A program made the translations under genes and the position numbers. 64,000 bases of DNA, from the NCBI RefSeq assembly GCF_902499045.1, contig NZ_CABVPL010000019.1, positions 45,471-109,470 of the forward strand. Reading direction: 5' to 3'. Below the pieces are notes generated by a model, which saw only the letters and a program-made list of their open reading frames with translations, was not told where the DNA came from and searched no databases. Numbering within the stretch: position 1 is the first letter of the stretch; each line of letters begins with the position of its first letter. This stretch comes from Burkholderia latens (GTDB taxonomy: Bacteria; Pseudomonadota; Gammaproteobacteria; Burkholderiales; Burkholderiaceae). This document shows, piece after piece, positions 23,677-33,886 of the stretch.

Positions 23677-24783
23677 TTACCGTGCGTTGCGGTCCGGCGC
23701 CGCCGCCGCATCGCTGCCGGCTAGCCCTGCCGCGATGCCGGTCAGCGTTCCGCACGCGGCCGGATCGTAGCCGTCGAGATGCGCGACGCGCTCGATGAAG
23801 CGCGCGTCGCGCAGCAGCGCCAGCACGCCGGCGAGCGGCCCGGAGTCGAGCCGCGCACGTTCGCATGCGAAGTAATAGTCCTCGTCGACGACCGGAATGA
23901 AATCGAGCCCGAAGTGACGGGCGGCCGGCTCGACGCCGAAGCCGAGATCGGCCATCCCGCTCGCGACGAACGCGGCGATCGCGGAGTGCGTGAGTTCGGC
24001 CGACGCATAGCCGTCGATCCGCTCCGGATCGATGCCGATCGCGCGCAACGCGAGATCGAGCAGCATGCGCGTGCCCGACCCCGGCTGCCGGTTGACGAAG
24101 CGGATGTCGTGACGCGCGAGATCGGCGAGCCCGCGGACCTGCTTCGGGTTGCCCTTCGGCACGAACAGCCCCTGCTGGCGGCGTGTCAGATGAATCAGCA
24201 CGTGGCGCGTGTCGTCGAGCCACGGCCGGTAGATCTGCGCGCACTCCCCGCGAAACGGGCCGCGCGGCAGATGAAAACCGGCCAGTTCGCATTCGCCGCG
24301 CACGAGCGCCTGCACGGCTTCGATGCTCTCGCGATATTTGATGTCGACGGCCGCCTGCGCATCGACGAGCGCGGAAACCAGCGCCGCGACCGCATAACCA
24401 TGCGACGCATGGATGCGCACGGCGCCGTCGCGTTGCGCGAGCCGCCGGTTCAGGTCACTCGCCACTTCGGCCGCGAGCGCGCGCAGGTTCCCGTCGAGAC
24501 GGCTGCGCGCAAGACGCTGCGCGTCGACGATCGCCTGCCCCAGTTCCGACAGCGTCGAACCCTTGCCGCGCGCGGTCTCGATCAACGCGCCGCCGACGCA
24601 CGCCTCCAGCGCACGCAGCATGCCCCATGCATGCCGATACGACAGCCCCTTCGCCTGCGCGGCCTGCGCGATGCTGCCCGTCTCGGCCACGAGTTCCAGC
24701 AACGGCGCCACGTCCGACAGGCTCGCGGCGCGGCCCTCCGTGTCGCGTACGGTTAGATACGCGTCGCATTCGATTCGAATCAA
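23677..24783 (-). CDS. ModE-like transcriptional regulator with a molybdate-type binding domain
   Basis: A 368-residue regulator. Residues 20-80 form a ModE/LysR-type winged helix (ETGSIAQAAQAKGLSYRHAWGMLRALE). The rest is a periplasmic-binding-like domain (residues about 130-350, with KYRESIEAVQALVRGE, VNRQPGSGTRMLLD and ASGMADLGFGVEPAA). It is divergent from fdsG and probably controls the formate dehydrogenase operon according to formate or molybdate, like FdsR of Cupriavidus; the ligand is inferred. Confidence 0.85.
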   Translation of the reverse strand: MIRIECDAYLTVRDTEGRAASLSDVAPLLELVAETGSIAQAAQAKGLSYRHAWGMLRALEACVGGALIETARGKGSTLSELGQAIVDAQRLARSRLDGNLRALAAEVASDLNRRLAQRDGAVRIHASHGYAVAALVSALVDAQAAVDIKYRESIEAVQALVRGECELAGFHLPRGPFRGECAQIYRPWLDDTRHVLIHLTRRQQGLFVPKGNPKQVRGLADLARHDIRFVNRQPGSGTRMLLDLALRAIGIDPERIDGYASAELTHSAIAAFVASGMADLGFGVEPAARHFGLDFIPVVDEDYYFACERARLDSGPLAGVLALLRDARFIERVAHLDGYDPAACGTLTGIAAGLAGSDAAAAPDRNAR

Positions 24784-24870
24784 TTATGCACTCCGATTTC
24801 CTATTGCGACCGCGAAATCTTCCGCTTATCGTTGACCAAAATCAATCAGAACGGAGCCTCTTTGCGCACT

Positions 24871-24891
24871 ATATGCACTCATAGCGCATAT
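24871..24891. promoter_or_regulatory. Inverted repeat in the fds promoter region
   Basis: ATATGC-N9-GCATAT lies 24 bases before fdsG and is a candidate operator of the divergent regulator. Confidence 0.4.
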
Positions 24892-24914
24892 GAGACTTTG
24901 GAGGAGCATAACCG

Positions 24915-25415
24915 ATGTCCCCGAATTCCCCTGCGCCGGACGCGCTCGTCGAGCGCCACGCGCGCGCCGGCCGCTCGCTCGTCGCGATCCTGCACGCGAT
25001 CCAGGACGATGCGGGCTACGTGCCGGCGGGCTGCGTCGCGCCGCTCGCGAAAGCGCTGAATCTGTCGCGCGCGGAAGTGCACGGCGTGCTCACGTACTAT
25101 CACCACTTCCGCACCGCGCCACCGGCGCGCGTGACGATCCAGATGTGTCGCGCCGAGGCGTGCCGCAGCATGGGCTGCGAAACGCTCGCCGCCCACGCGC
25201 AAGCGCGCACGGGTTGCCGGTTCGACGCGTCGCACGGCGACGGTGCCGACGCGCATGCGCCCGGCGACGTCGCGCTCGAATCGGTCTACTGCCTCGGACT
25301 GTGCGCGCAATCGCCGTCGATGACGATCAATGGCGTGCTGCATGCGAAGGTCACGCCGGAAAAGTTCGACGCGCTCCTCGCGCAAGCCGCCGCCCACACG
25401 CCGGAGGCCGCATGA
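24915..25415 (+). CDS. fdsG: NAD-dependent formate dehydrogenase gamma subunit
   Basis: A 166-residue NuoE-like subunit with a thioredoxin-fold [2Fe-2S] site. The four ligand Cys are in CRAEACRSMGC (first pair) and YCLGLCA (second pair). It passes electrons between the formate-oxidising FdsA and FdsB. The start follows a GGAGGAG SD. It overlaps fdsB by ATGA. Confidence 0.93.
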   Translation: MSPNSPAPDALVERHARAGRSLVAILHAIQDDAGYVPAGCVAPLAKALNLSRAEVHGVLTYYHHFRTAPPARVTIQMCRAEACRSMGCETLAAHAQARTGCRFDASHGDGADAHAPGDVALESVYCLGLCAQSPSMTINGVLHAKVTPEKFDALLAQAAAHTPEAA

Positions 25416-26989
25416 CGACCCGCATCTACGTTCCGCGCGATTCGTCGGCGCTGGCGCTCGGCGCCGATGCCCTTGCCGCCGCGATCGTCGCGGAAGCCGA
25501 GCGGCGCGGCGTCGCGATCGAACTCGTGCGCAACGGCTCGCGCGGGCTGCTGTGGCTCGAACCGCTCGTCGAGGTCGGCACGGCCGCCGGACGCGTCGGC
25601 TATGCGAACCTGTCGGCCGCCGACGTGCCCGCCCTCTTCGACGCGAACTGGCTCGACGGCGGCGCGCATCCGAGCGGCGTCGGCCTCGTCGATGCGCTGC
25701 CGTATCTCGCGCGCCAGCAGCGCCTGACGTTCGCGCGGATCGGCCTGACCGACCCGCTGTCGATCGACGACTACCTGAAGCACGACGGCCTCACGGGCCT
25801 GAAGAACGCACTCGCGCTCGACGGCGACGCCGCGTGCGAGACGCTGATCGAATCGGGGCTGCGCGGCCGCGGCGGCGCGGCGTTCCCGGCCGGCATCAAG
25901 TGGCGCACCGTCCGGCAGGCCAGCGCGACGCAGAAGTACATCGTCTGCAACGCGGACGAAGGCGATTCGGGCACGTTCTCCGATCGCCTGATCATGGAAA
26001 GCGACCCGTACTGCCTGATCGAAGGGATGATCATCGCGGGCATCGCGACGGGCGCGACGCTCGGCTACATCTACGTGCGCAGCGAATATCCGCACGCGAT
26101 CGCGGCGCTCGAAACCGCGATCGAGCGCGCGCGCGAAGCCGGCTGGCTCGGCGAACACGTGCTGGGCTCCGCCCATGCGTTCGACCTGCACGTCGCGAAG
26201 GGCGCCGGCTCGTACGTGTGCGGAGAGGAAACGGCGCTGCTCGAATCGCTCGAAGGCAAACGCGGCGTCGTGCGCGCGAAGCCGCCGCTGCCCGCGCTCG
26301 CCGGCCTGTTCGGCCAGCCGACGGTGATCAACAACGTGATCACGCTCGCGACCGCGCCGATCATCTTCGCGCGCGGCGCCGCGTTCTATCGCGACTACGG
26401 GATGGGCCGCTCGCGCGGCACGCTGCCGTTCCAGCTCGCGGGCAACATCCGCCACGGCGGCCTCGTCGAACTCGCGTTCGGCGTCACGCTGCGCGAGCTG
26501 CTGTTCGACTACGGCGGCGGCACCGCCAGCGGCCGGCCCGCACGCGCGGCGCAGGTCGGCGGCCCGCTCGGCACCTATCTGCCCGAACACCAGTGGGACG
26601 TGCCGCTCGATTACGAGGCGTACACGGCCATCGGCGCGGTGGTCGGTCACGGCGGGATCGTGCTGCACGACGACACGTCGAACCTCGCGGAACTTGCCGA
26701 ATACGCGATGAAATTCTGCGCGATCGAATCGTGCGGCAAGTGCACGCCGTGCCGGATCGGCTCGACGCGCGGCGTCGAAACGATCGCACGCATTCGCGAA
26801 GGCGATACGTCCGAGCGGCAGATCACGCTGCTGCGCGACCTGTGCGACACGATGCTCGCTGGCTCGCTGTGCGCGATGGGCGGGATGACGCCGTACCCGG
26901 TGCTGTCCGCGCTCGACCATTTCCCCGAAGATTTCGGGCTCGCCGCCGGCAAGCAAGCCGCGTCGGGTCCGGTCAAGGCTGCGGCCTGA
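25412..26989 (+). CDS. fdsB: NAD-dependent formate dehydrogenase beta subunit
   Basis: A 525-residue NuoF-like subunit that binds FMN and NAD and reduces NAD. The FMN/NAD motif is GRGGAAFPAGIKW, followed by NADEGDSGTF, and the C-terminal 4Fe-4S site is ESCGKCTPCRIGSTRG. The N-terminal 110 residues form a thioredoxin-like extension as in other Fds enzymes. The true start is ATG 25412, not the longer frame upstream, which overlaps fdsG. Confidence 0.95.
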   Translation: MTTRIYVPRDSSALALGADALAAAIVAEAERRGVAIELVRNGSRGLLWLEPLVEVGTAAGRVGYANLSAADVPALFDANWLDGGAHPSGVGLVDALPYLARQQRLTFARIGLTDPLSIDDYLKHDGLTGLKNALALDGDAACETLIESGLRGRGGAAFPAGIKWRTVRQASATQKYIVCNADEGDSGTFSDRLIMESDPYCLIEGMIIAGIATGATLGYIYVRSEYPHAIAALETAIERAREAGWLGEHVLGSAHAFDLHVAKGAGSYVCGEETALLESLEGKRGVVRAKPPLPALAGLFGQPTVINNVITLATAPIIFARGAAFYRDYGMGRSRGTLPFQLAGNIRHGGLVELAFGVTLRELLFDYGGGTASGRPARAAQVGGPLGTYLPEHQWDVPLDYEAYTAIGAVVGHGGIVLHDDTSNLAELAEYAMKFCAIESCGKCTPCRIGSTRGVETIARIREGDTSERQITLLRDLCDTMLAGSLCAMGGMTPYPVLSALDHFPEDFGLAAGKQAASGPVKAAA

Positions 26990-27006
26990 CCCAGAAGGAG
27001 CCCTGC

Positions 27007-29958
27007 ATGTCCCTCGACACGAACAACGTCCGCCAAGGCGGCTGCGGCTCGGGCCAATGCGCGTGCAAGAGCGCCGCCCAGGCGCGCATGCGCGATCCGT
27101 TCGACGATACCGATTACGGCACGCCCCAGCGGCATGCCGATATCGACGTCACGCTCGAAATCGACGGCCAGCCGGTGACGGTGCCGGCCGGCACGTCGGT
27201 GATGCGCGCGGCGATCGAAGCCGGCATCAACGTGCCGAAGCTGTGCGCGACCGATTCGCTCGAACCGTTCGGTTCGTGCCGCCTGTGCCTCGTCGAAATC
27301 GAGGGCCGGCGCGGCTATCCGGCATCGTGCACGACGCCCGCCGAAGCCGGGATGAAGGTGCGCACGCAATCGGACCGGCTGCAGTCGCTGCGGCGCAACG
27401 TGATGGAGCTGTACATCTCCGATCACCCGCTCGACTGCCTCACCTGCCCGGCCAACGGCGACTGCGAGCTGCAGGACATGGCGGGGGTCGTCGGGCTGCG
27501 CGAAGTGCGCTACGGCAACGACTGCGCAAACCACCTGAAGGACGCGAAGGACGAGTCGAACCCGTACTTCACGTACGATCCGTCGAAGTGCATCGTCTGC
27601 AACCGCTGCGTGCGCGCGTGCGAGGAAACGCAGGGCACGTTCGCGCTGACGATCGCCGCGCGCGGTTTCGAATCGCGCGTCGCCGCCGGCGAAAGCGAAT
27701 CGTTCATGGCATCGGAATGCGTGTCGTGCGGCGCCTGCGTCGCCGCGTGCCCGACCGCGACGCTGCAGGAAAAGACCGTCGTCCAGCTCGGCCAGGCCGA
27801 ACACTCGGTCGTCACGACCTGCGCGTACTGCGGTGTCGGCTGCTCGTTCAAGGCCGAGATGAAGGGCACGCAGGTCGTGCGGATGACGCCGCACAAGAAC
27901 GGCCTCGCGAACGAAGGCCACGCATGCGTGAAGGGACGCTTCGCGTGGGGCTATGCAACGCACAAGGACCGCATCACGAAGCCGATGATCCGCGAAAAGA
28001 TCACCGACCCGTGGCGCGAAGTCAGTTGGGAAGAGGCGCTCACCTACGCAGCGACGCAATTCCGCAAATTGCAGCAGAAGTACGGCCGCGATTCGATCGG
28101 CGGCATCACGTCGTCGCGCTGCACGAACGAGGAAACCTACCTCGTGCAGAAGCTCGTGCGCGCCGCATTCGGCAACAACAACGTCGACACCTGCGCGCGC
28201 GTGTGCCATTCCCCGACCGGCTATGGGCTGAAGACGACGCTCGGCGAATCGGCCGGCACGCAGACCTTCGCATCGGTCGGCGAGGCCGACGTGATCGTCG
28301 TGATGGGCGCGAACCCGACCGACGGGCACCCGGTGTTCGGCTCGCGCCTGAAGCGGCGCATCCGCGAAGGCGCGAAGCTGATCGTGATCGACCCGCGCCG
28401 TATCGACATCGTCGACGGTCCGCACGTGAAGGCCACCCATCACCTGCAACTGCGTCCCGGCACCAACGTCGCGATGGTCAATGCGCTCGCGCACGTGATC
28501 GTCACCGAAGGGCTCGTCGCCGATGCGTTCGTCGCCGAGCGCTGCGACGCGCGTGCGTTCGAGCAATGGCGCGAATTCGTGTCGCGTGCCGAGAACTCGC
28601 CGGAAGCGACCGCGGACGTGACGGGCGTGCCGGCCGAGCGGGTGCGCGAAGCCGCGCGCCTGTATGCGACGGGCGGCAACGCCGCGATCTACTACGGCCT
28701 CGGCGTGACCGAGCACGCGCAGGGCTCGACGACGGTGATGGGCATCGCGAACCTCGCGATGGCTACGGGCAACATCGGCCGCGAAGGCGTCGGCGTCAAT
28801 CCGCTGCGCGGCCAGAACAACGTGCAAGGCTCGTGCGACATGGGCTCGTTCCCGCACGAACTGCCCGGCTACCGGCACATCGGCGACGCAACCGTGCGCG
28901 CACAGTTCGAACGAGCGTGGTCGGCCACGCTGCAACCGGAACCGGGGCTGCGCATCCCGAACATGTTCGACGCGGCGCTCGACGGCAGCTTCAAGGGGCT
29001 CTACTGCCAGGGCGAGGACATCGTCCAGTCGGATCCGAACACGCAGCACGTCGCGGCCGCGCTGTCGGCGATGGAATGCATCGTCGTGCAGGACATCTTC
29101 CTGAACGAGACGGCCAAATACGCGCACGTGCTGCTGCCGGGCTCGACGTTCCTCGAGAAGGACGGCACGTTCACGAACGCGGAGCGCCGGATCTCGCGCG
29201 TGCGCAAGGTGATGCCGCCGCTCGCCGGCTACGCGGACTGGGAAGTGACGCTGCTGCTGTCGCAGGCGCTCGGCTACGACATGCACTACTCGCATCCGTC
29301 GGAAATCATGGACGAGATCGCTCGGCTCACGCCGACCTTCGCAGGCGTGTCGTACGAGAAGCTCGACGCGCTCGGCAGCATCCAGTGGCCGTGCAACGAA
29401 CACGCGCCGGACGGCACGCCGACGATGCACATCGACGAATTCGTGCGCGGCAAGGGCAGGTTCGTGATCACGCAGTTCATCCCGACGCAGGAAAAGGTCA
29501 CGCAGCGCTATCCGCTGATCCTGACCACGGGCCGCATCCTGTCGCAATACAACGTCGGTGCGCAGACGCGCCGGACCGAGAACGTGCGGTGGCACGAAGA
29601 GGACCGCCTCGAGATCCATCCGCACGACGCGGAGGATCGCGGGATCCGCACCGGCGACTGGGTCGGGATCGAGTCGCGGGCGGGCCAGACGGTGCTGCGC
29701 GCGCTCGTATCCGACCGCATGCAGCCGGGTGTCGTGTACACGACGTTCCACTTCCCCGAATCGGGCGCGAACGTGATCACGACGGAGAGCTCCGACTGGG
29801 CGACCAACTGCCCCGAGTACAAGGTCACGGCCGTGCAGGTGCTGCCGGTCGCGCAGCCGTCCGACTGGCAGCGCGCGTATGCGCGCTTCAACTCGGAGCA
29901 ACTCGACCTGCTCGAGCGCCGCGCCGCCGCGCCTGCCGCCGTGACGTCGGGCAAGTGA
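27007..29958 (+). CDS. fdsA: NAD-dependent formate dehydrogenase alpha subunit
   Basis: A 983-residue molybdenum bis-MGD catalytic subunit that oxidises formate to CO2. In order: N-terminal [2Fe-2S] domain (CATDSLEPFGSCRLC), a His/Cys [4Fe-4S] site (DHPLDCLTCPANGDC), two ferredoxin-like sites (CIVCNRCVRAC, CVSCGACVAAC), the MGD-domain cluster (CAYCGVGC), then the catalytic domain with Cys400 in ARVCHSPT as probable Mo ligand. It follows fdsB by 17 bases with an AAGGAG SD. The enzyme is soluble and oxygen-tolerant in known cases. Confidence 0.96.
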   Translation: MSLDTNNVRQGGCGSGQCACKSAAQARMRDPFDDTDYGTPQRHADIDVTLEIDGQPVTVPAGTSVMRAAIEAGINVPKLCATDSLEPFGSCRLCLVEIEGRRGYPASCTTPAEAGMKVRTQSDRLQSLRRNVMELYISDHPLDCLTCPANGDCELQDMAGVVGLREVRYGNDCANHLKDAKDESNPYFTYDPSKCIVCNRCVRACEETQGTFALTIAARGFESRVAAGESESFMASECVSCGACVAACPTATLQEKTVVQLGQAEHSVVTTCAYCGVGCSFKAEMKGTQVVRMTPHKNGLANEGHACVKGRFAWGYATHKDRITKPMIREKITDPWREVSWEEALTYAATQFRKLQQKYGRDSIGGITSSRCTNEETYLVQKLVRAAFGNNNVDTCARVCHSPTGYGLKTTLGESAGTQTFASVGEADVIVVMGANPTDGHPVFGSRLKRRIREGAKLIVIDPRRIDIVDGPHVKATHHLQLRPGTNVAMVNALAHVIVTEGLVADAFVAERCDARAFEQWREFVSRAENSPEATADVTGVPAERVREAARLYATGGNAAIYYGLGVTEHAQGSTTVMGIANLAMATGNIGREGVGVNPLRGQNNVQGSCDMGSFPHELPGYRHIGDATVRAQFERAWSATLQPEPGLRIPNMFDAALDGSFKGLYCQGEDIVQSDPNTQHVAAALSAMECIVVQDIFLNETAKYAHVLLPGSTFLEKDGTFTNAERRISRVRKVMPPLAGYADWEVTLLLSQALGYDMHYSHPSEIMDEIARLTPTFAGVSYEKLDALGSIQWPCNEHAPDGTPTMHIDEFVRGKGRFVITQFIPTQEKVTQRYPLILTTGRILSQYNVGAQTRRTENVRWHEEDRLEIHPHDAEDRGIRTGDWVGIESRAGQTVLRALVSDRMQPGVVYTTFHFPESGANVITTESSDWATNCPEYKVTAVQVLPVAQPSDWQRAYARFNSEQLDLLERRAAAPAAVTSGK

Positions 29959-29965
29959 GGACGCA

Positions 29966-30217
29966 ATGGACAACGCACACCTGATCGACATGGCCAACCA
30001 GATCGGCGCTTTCTTCGAATCGATGCCCGATCGCGAAGAAGCGCTGACCGGGATCGCCGATCATATCCGGCGCTTCTGGGAGCCGCGGATGCGGCGCGCG
30101 CTTCTTGCCGCACTCGACGACCCTTCGAGCGAAGCCGGGCAACGCGCGACGCCGATCGTGCGACACGCGATCGCCGCGCACCGCGCGTCGCTCGTGCCGG
30201 CCGCGGCTCCGGCCTGA
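29966..30217 (+). CDS. fdsD: Formate dehydrogenase delta subunit
   Basis: An 83-residue accessory subunit with the family pattern NQIGAFFES and HIRRFWEPRMRRALL. It is seven bases after fdsA. fdsC, the FdhD-type sulfurtransferase gene found between fdsA and fdsD in Cupriavidus, is absent here and must be encoded elsewhere. Confidence 0.92.
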   Translation: MDNAHLIDMANQIGAFFESMPDREEALTGIADHIRRFWEPRMRRALLAALDDPSSEAGQRATPIVRHAIAAHRASLVPAAAPA

Positions 30218-30228
30218 ACACCGCCCCG

Positions 30229-31899
30229 CTACGCGGGCAGCGGCATGCCCGCGAACCAGCTTTCGCAATGTCGCAGCAGCGCGTTCGCGTCGGTGGCGGT
30301 ACGGCCGCGCGCGGCGATGTAGCCATCCGGCCGCAGCAGGTAGAACGATGGCCTCGAGCGGCCATATGCCTGCGCGAGCCCCTCCGCGCCGTTACCTTCG
30401 GCATCGGACACGCGCCATGTCCGCACGGCGCCCGGCATGATCCGCTCCACCCCTTGCACGAGCGCCTGCGCATCCGCGGACATCGGCGGCACGTAGATCG
30501 GCGGCACGTCGGCCGCGTCTTCGCCATCGGCGCTCGCCGGCTCTTCGAGCAGCAGCAGCGTGAAGCTCGCCGGATCGTGCAGGTCGTATAGCCGCGCCGT
30601 TCCCGGCGCCGGACCGAGCGGCCCGTCGACCACGTGCACCAGCGCGTCGGGCGCACGCTCGCCCGCGCGCGGCCCGCCGTCGAGCACGCGCTCGAGCGTG
30701 AGTGGACTCTTCCGGTACTGCACGCCGAGCTCGCTGAACGTGCGCCGCACCGCGTCGCGCACCGGGCCCAGCGACGACAGCAGCGGCACCACATGATCGC
30801 GCAGCAGCTTGACCGCGCCGTGGTCGGCTTCGACGATCTGCGTGACGACACTCGTCTGCCGCAACACGTCGCGCTCGATCGGGTGGCGCTCGGCGTGATA
30901 CGTGTCGAGCAGCCGCTCGGACGTACCCGCCCCGAGCACGCGCGCGAGCTTCCAGCCGAGATTGAACGCTTCCTGGATCCCGGTGTTCATGCCCTGTGCA
31001 CCGGCCGGGCTGTGGATGTGCGCGGCGTCGCCGGCGAAAAACACGCGGCCGTAGCGCAGCCGGTCGACCATCCGGCTGTTCACACGGAAATACGACGACC
31101 ATGCGAGATCGCTCGGCGCAATCGATGCGCCCATGCGGGCGCGCACGATTGCATCGCACTCGTCCAGCGACGGCGGCGGCGCGTCCGGCGACGGGCCGCC
31201 GCCGGGGGGACGGTCGGCGACGAGCCGGTAGCGGCCGCTTCCCATCGGGAACAGGCCGGCGATGCCGTCGGGCGTCGTGAACAGATGGATTTCCTCGTCG
31301 GGCCAGCCGGGTATCGCCGCGAAGTCGGCGAGCAGGAAAGTTTGTTCGAACGCGCGGCCCGCGAAGCCGACGCCGAGCAGATGCCGCACCGTACTGTGCG
31401 CGCCGTCGGCGGCGATCAGGTACGACGGCGCGCAGCGTTCGTCGCGGCCGTCGGCGCCGCGCAGCGTCACGTCGAGCGACGGGCCGCCGGCGTCGCACGC
31501 GACCAGCGTGACGCCGCGTTCGATCGTCACGCCGAACCCGGCCAGATGTTCGGTCAGCAATCGCTCGGTGACGCTCTGGTCGAGTAGCAGCAGGTACGGA
31601 TAACGCGTTTGCAGCGGATCGAAATCGAGTTGCGCGATCACGCGGCCGTCGGCATGCAGCGCCGCCGCATGCACACGATGGCCGAGCGCGAGGAACGGTT
31701 CGACCGCGCGATGCTGCTCGAGCAGTTCGAGCGTGCGCGCCTGGATGCCGATCGCACGCGAATACGGCGCCGGCGTGGCGAGCCGGTCGACGATGCGCAC
31801 CGGCACGCGGGCCCGCGCGAGACTCATCGCGGCAGCAAGGCCGGTCGGGCCTGCGCCGACGATCAGCACGGGCGGGATGTCGAGCAATGTGTCAGCCAT
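30229..31899 (-). CDS. FAD-dependent aromatic monooxygenase family protein
   Basis: A 556-residue class A flavoprotein monooxygenase (PHBH fold). The ADP-binding GAGPTGLAAAMSLARA is at the N-terminus, the conserved DG of YLIAADGAHSTVR follows, and the FAD ribityl motif is GDAAHIHSPAGAQGMNTG. The C-terminal thioredoxin-like extension (about 400-556) is typical of pentachlorophenol and phenol hydroxylase relatives. Substrate cannot be given. It converges on the fds operon. Confidence 0.88.
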   Translation of the reverse strand: MADTLLDIPPVLIVGAGPTGLAAAMSLARARVPVRIVDRLATPAPYSRAIGIQARTLELLEQHRAVEPFLALGHRVHAAALHADGRVIAQLDFDPLQTRYPYLLLLDQSVTERLLTEHLAGFGVTIERGVTLVACDAGGPSLDVTLRGADGRDERCAPSYLIAADGAHSTVRHLLGVGFAGRAFEQTFLLADFAAIPGWPDEEIHLFTTPDGIAGLFPMGSGRYRLVADRPPGGGPSPDAPPPSLDECDAIVRARMGASIAPSDLAWSSYFRVNSRMVDRLRYGRVFFAGDAAHIHSPAGAQGMNTGIQEAFNLGWKLARVLGAGTSERLLDTYHAERHPIERDVLRQTSVVTQIVEADHGAVKLLRDHVVPLLSSLGPVRDAVRRTFSELGVQYRKSPLTLERVLDGGPRAGERAPDALVHVVDGPLGPAPGTARLYDLHDPASFTLLLLEEPASADGEDAADVPPIYVPPMSADAQALVQGVERIMPGAVRTWRVSDAEGNGAEGLAQAYGRSRPSFYLLRPDGYIAARGRTATDANALLRHCESWFAGMPLPA

Positions 31900-32028
31900 G
31901 AGAACCTCGATGACACGCGATTCCGCCAGTCTACGCCGCTCCACGTGACGGGGCCATATGCCGAACGGCCGATCCGGGCCTGAGCGCGCAGTGTGGGAAA
32001 ATACGCGCTTTCCGTCAGTTTTCGCGTC

Positions 32029-33867
32029 ATGGATTCCGCATTCGACCGAGCGTATGCCGCGCATCGCGCGGGCCGCCTCGCCGAGGCCGAGCACGGCTAT
32101 CGCGCCGCGCTCGCCACCAATCCCGCCGACGCCGACGCGCTGCATCTGTTCGGCGTGCTGCGGCATCAGCAGGGCCAGCATGCCGAGGCGGCCGATCTCG
32201 TCGGGCGCGCGGTCGAACTGCGCCCGCGCGATGCCGCGCTCCAGCTCAATCTCGGCAACGCGCTGAAGGCGCTCGGCCGGCTCGACGATGCGATCGAGCG
32301 CTTTCGCAACGCGCTGACGCTCGCGCCCGAATTTCCGCTCGCGCACTACAACCTCGGCAACGCGTATGCGGCGCTGCAGCGTCACGAGGATGCGGTCGAT
32401 GCATTTGCCCGCGCGCTGCGGCTCACGCCCGACGACGCTTCGATCCACAACAATCTCGGCAACGCGCTGAATGCGCTCGGCCGCCACGACGACGCACTCG
32501 CCGCATTCCGCCGCGCACTCGAGCTGCGGCCCGGCCATGCCGGCGCGCACAACAATCTCGCGATGGCGCTGAACGCGATGGGTCGCACGGACGACGCGAT
32601 CGCGCACTTCCAGGCCGCGATCGCCGCGCAGCCGCGCTTCGTCGCCGCGCATTTCAATCTCGGCAATACGCTGGAGGCGGTCGGCCGTCATGCGGAGGCC
32701 GCCGCCGCGTTCGAAGCCGCGCTCGCGCTGCACCCGCCGTTTCCGCTCGCGCTGTTCGGGCTCGCGAACGCGCTGTGCGCGCAGGCACGGCACCGCGAAG
32801 CGCTGCCCTATTACGAACGGGCGGTCGGCCTGGATCCGTCGTTCGGCCTCGCGTGGCTGAACCTCGGCAACGCGCACCACGCGCTCGGCGCGCACGAGAT
32901 GGCGCTGCGCGCGTTCGACCAGGCGCTGCGCGTCGCGCCCGACCTGAAGCTCGCGCAACTGCACCGCGCCGTCACGCTGCTTACGCTGCGCGACTTCACG
33001 CGCGGCCTGCCTGCCTATGAAGCGCGCCACGACACGCCGGGCGCGACGCCGCTCGGCACGTTGCCGCGCTGGCAAGGCGAGCCGATTGTGGCGCGCACGT
33101 TGCTGATCCGCGCGGAACAAGGTTTCGGCGACACGCTGCAGTTCGTCCGCTTCGTGCCGTTGGCGCGCGCGCGTTGCGCGCGTGTCGTGCTCGAGGTGCA
33201 GCCGGAACTCGTCGCGCTGCTCGCGCCGGTGGCGACGCGCTGGCGCGTGACGCTCGTCGCGCAGGGCGCCGCGAAGCCGCCCGTGGCGGACGTCGCGTGC
33301 ACGCTGATGAGTCTGCCGTTCCTGCTCGGCCTGCAGCCGGACGACATCGTCGCGCGCACGCGCTATCTCGATGCGCCGGACAGCGCACGCCGGCGCTTTC
33401 GCGGCTCGCTCGGCGGCCAGTCGAAACGCAAGTTCGGGCTCGCGTGGTCGGGGCGCCGGCAGGCGCAGGAGAACCGCTCGATGCCGTTCGACGCGCTCGC
33501 GCCGCTGCTCGAACTGCCGGACATCGACTGGATCGTGCTGCAGCCGGCGCTCGACGACGACGAACGCGCACGCGTCGACGCGCACCCGCGCGTGCATCGC
33601 CTCGACGGCCGGCTGAACGACTTCGCCGATACGGCTGCGCTGATCGAGCGGCTCGACGGCGTCGTCACGATCGATACGGCGGTCGCGCACCTCGCGGGCG
33701 CGCTCGGCAAGCCGCTGTGGATCATGCTGCCGTTCGCGCCGGACTGGCGTTGGTTCACCGGCGACGACTGCCCGTGGTATCCGCACGCGACGCTCGTCCG
33801 CCAGCGCGCGCCGGGGCAATGGCTCGACGTGACGGCGAAGGTGGCCGCCGCGCTGCGCGACGCCTGA
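32029..33867 (+). CDS. TPR protein with C-terminal glycosyltransferase-like domain
   Basis: A 612-residue protein. Residues 1-320 are about nine tetratricopeptide repeats, several with the pattern AHYNLGNAYAALQRHEDAVDAF. The C-terminal half (about 340-610) resembles the GT9/heptosyltransferase-type fold (RAEQGFGDTLQFVRF, LAWSGRRQAQENRSMPF, VTIDTAVAHLAGALGKPLWI). Such proteins modify surface polysaccharide or proteins; the acceptor is unknown. The start is the ATG at 32029. Confidence 0.85.
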   Translation: MDSAFDRAYAAHRAGRLAEAEHGYRAALATNPADADALHLFGVLRHQQGQHAEAADLVGRAVELRPRDAALQLNLGNALKALGRLDDAIERFRNALTLAPEFPLAHYNLGNAYAALQRHEDAVDAFARALRLTPDDASIHNNLGNALNALGRHDDALAAFRRALELRPGHAGAHNNLAMALNAMGRTDDAIAHFQAAIAAQPRFVAAHFNLGNTLEAVGRHAEAAAAFEAALALHPPFPLALFGLANALCAQARHREALPYYERAVGLDPSFGLAWLNLGNAHHALGAHEMALRAFDQALRVAPDLKLAQLHRAVTLLTLRDFTRGLPAYEARHDTPGATPLGTLPRWQGEPIVARTLLIRAEQGFGDTLQFVRFVPLARARCARVVLEVQPELVALLAPVATRWRVTLVAQGAAKPPVADVACTLMSLPFLLGLQPDDIVARTRYLDAPDSARRRFRGSLGGQSKRKFGLAWSGRRQAQENRSMPFDALAPLLELPDIDWIVLQPALDDDERARVDAHPRVHRLDGRLNDFADTAALIERLDGVVTIDTAVAHLAGALGKPLWIMLPFAPDWRWFTGDDCPWYPHATLVRQRAPGQWLDVTAKVAAALRDA

Positions 33868-33886
33868 ACGCCTGAACGCCAACGAC

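Noticed and set aside
26647-29997. 1116-residue minus-strand frame antisense to the formate dehydrogenase genes
   Set aside because: It lies opposite fdsA, which has complete cofactor motifs; such long antisense frames arise from GC-rich codon bias, and its His/Arg-rich product has no domain.
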